From Oscillospiraceae bacterium (GTDB lineage Bacteria > Bacillota > Clostridia > Oscillospirales > Acutalibacteraceae): a stretch of 17,521 nt of DNA. Made by a program: the position numbers and the translations under genes. The notes beneath the pieces are model-generated. The model searched no databases and was not told where the DNA came from. It saw only the letters and a program-made list of their open reading frames with translations. Below, piece by piece: positions 14,806-17,521 of this stretch. The stretch covers positions 1-17,521 of the forward strand of contig WREG01000016.1 in the NCBI GenBank assembly GCA_009779455.1, in the 5' to 3' direction. Within the stretch, counting starts at the first letter, position 1, and each line of letters begins with the position of its first letter.

Positions 14806-16311
14806 ATGTTAAGAGCACACGCGGCTCGTCAGAATAAGATGAGCGGAAAAAAGAAGGCGGCTATGATTACAGCTATCGTGCTATCCTTCGTATTACTTGC
14901 AGGCGGAGCGTTCGCCTGGACAGATTTCAGCCAGAGCATTATCAACCGTTTACGCGGCAACGCGGACAATGACGTCCTGCTACACGATGATTTTGAACCC
15001 GGCAAAAACAAAGACGTATACGTAGAAAACACGGGCAAGACACCGCTTGTCGTCCGTGTCCAGTTCCGTGAATTTTTCCAGATCGGCAATAACGTGCTTA
15101 CCCCCGGCGTCGATCTCGATCCCGGCACCCCGATCTACAAAGACACTGACGGCAAATATGTCCCTAGCAAATCCTGGCCCATACATAAATTCCCTGCTAC
15201 GGCTATGACGGGAACCGGCGCGTGGGGCGAATTTGACGGCGACTGTACGGCCAACACCCATGATTTCTGGGAGTGGAAAATGACCGGCGAACAGAAATGG
15301 TACAAAAAGGGCACCAGCGCCCAGGGCAACTATGACTATGCGCCCGGCAGCAGCCTCCACGACCCCCTTACCTGCGCCCAGACTTTGGATAAGGAAAACA
15401 TTATGACCGTCGCGGCATGGAATGCCCTCACGGCAACTCAAAAAGAGAACACGGCGTGCTGGATACTCGACGCCGACGGCTGGTGCTACTGGTCGCAGCC
15501 CCTTAACCCCGGCGAAGCAACCAACCTCCTGCTTGACAACGTCCAGTTGATCCCGGGCGTGCTGCCTGACGACAATTACGCCTATTTTATAGACGTTAAG
15601 CTTCAGGCTTCCAACAAGAGCGAGATCGAAGACATGAAAAACAACGAATTCGGCGCGACTGCAAACGGCAAAAACCTGATTGACGAAATCGCGGACCGCA
15701 TTGTGGCGTTCGTCCCCCCGGAAACCCCCACCGATCCCCCCGTATACCCCGGATATGACTTCTTATGCGAAGAAAGCGGCACAAATCCCGGTTTCGTAGG
15801 CAGGGAAGTCGGTCTTGTAGGCCCCGGCTCGATAAATCTCGGTCTGCGCTATATCGACCAGATTACAACGGAAATAGAGAGCGGCCTTGACGTACCCGGT
15901 GCGTCTAATCACGGCAAATACGGCCTTATAGACGCTTATCCCCTCGCGAACATCCTGGGCAACCGCAACACCGCCGGTTTGCAATATGAAATCAAGGGCT
16001 TCAAGCTCACGACCACGGGCAATTATTTCCCGAATGCGTTCACAACCGCTGATTTAGCGCCCGGAAGCGACGTCATCATATTTGACAACGGCGATATGTT
16101 CCCGAAGCTCGCCCCTAAATGGGAAATCCTGTTCCCGTTCCTTGACGGCTCTTTTGAGAATCCCCTCTATGAAAACGCCCCCGTTCCGCTTGAAGCGGCA
16201 ATCGAGGATATGCGTATGGTAGTCGAGGTAGTGTTTGAGCTCGGAAACGGCGAAAAAAGCTCCCCCTATAATATTGTGCTTGATTTCGCCCGCTGGGACA
16301 TAGCATTTTAA
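14806..16311 (+). CDS. bsaA: BsaA-type matrix protein, copy 2, with C-terminal extension
   Basis: 501-residue exported protein. Residues 13-37 form the signal peptide with the same AFA/WTDF junction as copy 1 (cleavage after A37). The matrix domain to about residue 295 carries DVLLHDDFEPG, NKDVYVENTG, HDFWEWKMTGEQKW and NPGEATNLLLDNVQL. A proline-rich linker (about 303-314, PPETPTDPPVYP) leads to a C-terminal domain of about 185 residues that copy 1 lacks. It contains NLGLRYIDQITTEIESG and ends VLDFARWDIAF; its fold is unknown. The extension could anchor, cap or decorate fibres made by copy 1; that is inference. The start follows AAAGGAG at good spacing; M12 is a possible alternative start. 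Confidence 0.86.
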   Translation: MLRAHAARQNKMSGKKKAAMITAIVLSFVLLAGGAFAWTDFSQSIINRLRGNADNDVLLHDDFEPGKNKDVYVENTGKTPLVVRVQFREFFQIGNNVLTPGVDLDPGTPIYKDTDGKYVPSKSWPIHKFPATAMTGTGAWGEFDGDCTANTHDFWEWKMTGEQKWYKKGTSAQGNYDYAPGSSLHDPLTCAQTLDKENIMTVAAWNALTATQKENTACWILDADGWCYWSQPLNPGEATNLLLDNVQLIPGVLPDDNYAYFIDVKLQASNKSEIEDMKNNEFGATANGKNLIDEIADRIVAFVPPETPTDPPVYPGYDFLCEESGTNPGFVGREVGLVGPGSINLGLRYIDQITTEIESGLDVPGASNHGKYGLIDAYPLANILGNRNTAGLQYEIKGFKLTTTGNYFPNAFTTADLAPGSDVIIFDNGDMFPKLAPKWEILFPFLDGSFENPLYENAPVPLEAAIEDMRMVVEVVFELGNGEKSSPYNIVLDFARWDIAF

Positions 16312-16348
16312 CTGCAATCTCACTTAAACAAGCAATTATGGCAACACT

Positions 16349-16374
16349 TCCGCCTGCCCTAACAGGCAGGCGGA
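16349..16374 (+). other. strong hairpin before the third exported gene
   Basis: TCCGCCTGCC (16349-16358) pairs perfectly with GGCAGGCGGA (16365-16374) around a 6-nt loop. No T-run follows, so read-through is expected. It would protect the 3' end of the upstream matrix mRNA or lower expression of the gene at 16410. Confidence 0.55.
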
Positions 16375-16409
16375 GCTCACTTGAAAGTCTTATGAAAGGA
16401 TAAAAAACA

Positions 16410-17521
16410 ATGAATATTAAGACTGTATTCGAAAAACAAGGCAACAAAATAATCGCGCGCAAAAACAAAAAAATAATTTCGTGCGTCCTCGCGGCGGCAC
16501 TTTTCCTAAGCGTGTTCGCTTTTGCGCTCGGCGGCGTTTTCGCCCTGCCCGCGCCCGAGGAATTTAACGCGGATGCGACGAAGCCCGGCTATAACGTCAT
16601 CGTCATGCCGAATACGGTAAACTTTGCCGCCGGTTATGTCACTACGGTAAACCCCCGTTATACTACGGATGAAAGCGTCTTTACGGCCGGTTATACAAAC
16701 AGGTTTACCATTACCCCTCATAAAGCGGGGCAGGCCGATCTTGTTTGGGCGTCCACGCAACAGTATAGCGTCGTGTTCAGAGCTTACTGGGTAAAAGACA
16801 ACAACAATATAGCAAGTTACGCCGCTCCGTCCAAATGGTATATGGAAGTGGCCCGCGGCGCGGGCTTTGCGCTCGACATAGACGCTTTGGACGGCTACAA
16901 CGCCCCCGCGAACGACAAGGTCAAATGGATATCCATTGCCGCGGATGTCGCCGACATTGTAAGCGGCGCCGAAGCTAAAGCTGAGGATGTTAACGGCATG
17001 GCGTACTTTATAGGTACGTTTACCGATATCTGGGGAGAAGAACATCTTATTTCAATGACGGTGAAAGTCGGCAAAGGCGTATCCGGCTTTCACTTTCCCA
17101 AATGGGGCGGAAGCAGCTGGATAGCCCTTGACGAGCCTGAAAACGTTTATGTCAAAGTCACGGACGACGGCAAGGTCAAAATGCCCCTTGAATTTATCTA
17201 CGCCCCGAACGGGGACGACGGCGACGAAGTCCTCGAAAAGGTCTATCATCCCGTTGTCGTGGACAACGACGGCAATTTCTATGTTGAATACCCGGAAGAT
17301 TCCGGCGAGTGGTACAAAATTGACGAAAACGGCGAACTCGGCGACGAGCCGGCCTTTATCAAAGGCTCTGACGGCAAATACTACAGAATAGTTAGAAAAC
17401 AGCCTAAGCCTATAATATGGGAAGAAGTTGACAAGAACGGCAACCCCAAAGACATCTTTGTCGGCAGCGATAACAGTGACAAGCCCGACCCGGAAAAGCC
17501 GTTATATAAAATCAACCCCGA
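16410..17521 (+). CDS. large exported surface protein, 3' end outside window
   Basis: Open frame of 370 codons with no stop before the window ends, so the protein is longer. The ATG follows GAAAGGA with 9-nt spacing. A basic n-region (ARKNKK) precedes a hydrophobic helix (about 23-45) and a site like GGVFA/LPAP, similar to the SipW-type AFA junctions upstream. The mature part begins PEEFNADATKPGYNVIVMPNTVNFAAG and is acidic. Later it holds Asp/Gly-rich short beta-like segments (VVDNDGNFYVEYPEDSGEWYK, DGKYYRIVRKQP, VDKNGNPKD) that look like degenerate surface repeats. Operon position suggests a third matrix or surface component processed by the same peptidase. A minus-strand frame of 179 codons over the same DNA is a shadow. 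No family is recognised with confidence. Confidence 0.8.
   Translation, partial: MNIKTVFEKQGNKIIARKNKKIISCVLAAALFLSVFAFALGGVFALPAPEEFNADATKPGYNVIVMPNTVNFAAGYVTTVNPRYTTDESVFTAGYTNRFTITPHKAGQADLVWASTQQYSVVFRAYWVKDNNNIASYAAPSKWYMEVARGAGFALDIDALDGYNAPANDKVKWISIAADVADIVSGAEAKAEDVNGMAYFIGTFTDIWGEEHLISMTVKVGKGVSGFHFPKWGGSSWIALDEPENVYVKVTDDGKVKMPLEFIYAPNGDDGDEVLEKVYHPVVVDNDGNFYVEYPEDSGEWYKIDENGELGDEPAFIKGSDGKYYRIVRKQPKPIIWEEVDKNGNPKDIFVGSDNSDKPDPEKPLYKINP

Noticed and set aside
16506..17045. 179-codon minus-strand open frame near the right edge
   Set aside because: Shadow of the exported gene at 16410, which has a good ribosome binding site, a signal peptide and operon position.

Overview
The window looks like a chromosomal segment of a Gram-positive, Clostridia-type Firmicute. 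The evidence is a tryptophan T-box leader, strong sigma-A-like promoters, AGGAGG-type ribosome binding sites, exported proteins with dockerin repeats, and a SipW-type signal peptidase followed by BsaA/TasA-like matrix proteins. Coding DNA is moderately GC-rich and intergenic DNA is AT-rich. I cannot name the genus. No rRNA, tRNA, CRISPR array, phage gene or transposase gene was seen.

Layout. (1) 134-4368, plus strand: a promoter, two paralogous exported DUF4838/GH67-N-like proteins in tandem, and an intrinsic terminator. (2) 4404-5810, plus strand: a promoter and two translationally coupled exported proteins of unknown function. (3) 5808-5970: a MITE-like palindromic element flanked by TAA repeats, then a bidirectional terminator between convergent genes. 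(4) 5986-7809, minus strand: a TrpB2-type tryptophan synthase beta chain under a Trp-specific T-box riboswitch with its own promoter. (5) 7871-12135, minus strand: three exported proteins, each starting with a signal peptide and a two-repeat dockerin module. One is an N-acetylmuramoyl-L-alanine amidase; the other two are paralogues driven by near-identical promoters. (6) 12265-17521, plus strand: an operon divergent from (5), encoding a ribbon-helix-helix protein, a small DivIVA-domain protein, a SipW-like signal peptidase, a small two-TM protein, two BsaA-type matrix proteins and a third large exported protein that runs off the window.

Almost everything except trpB and the two regulators concerns the cell surface. 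The most interesting part is the right-hand operon. It appears to be a self-contained matrix or fibre export unit: a candidate regulator, a candidate polar/septal positioning protein, a dedicated Ser/His signal peptidase and three probable substrates, with an RNA hairpin before each substrate gene. The last gene (16410 to the window end) and the 54-residue RHH gene (12342-12506) are easily missed, because one has no stop in the window and the other is very short.
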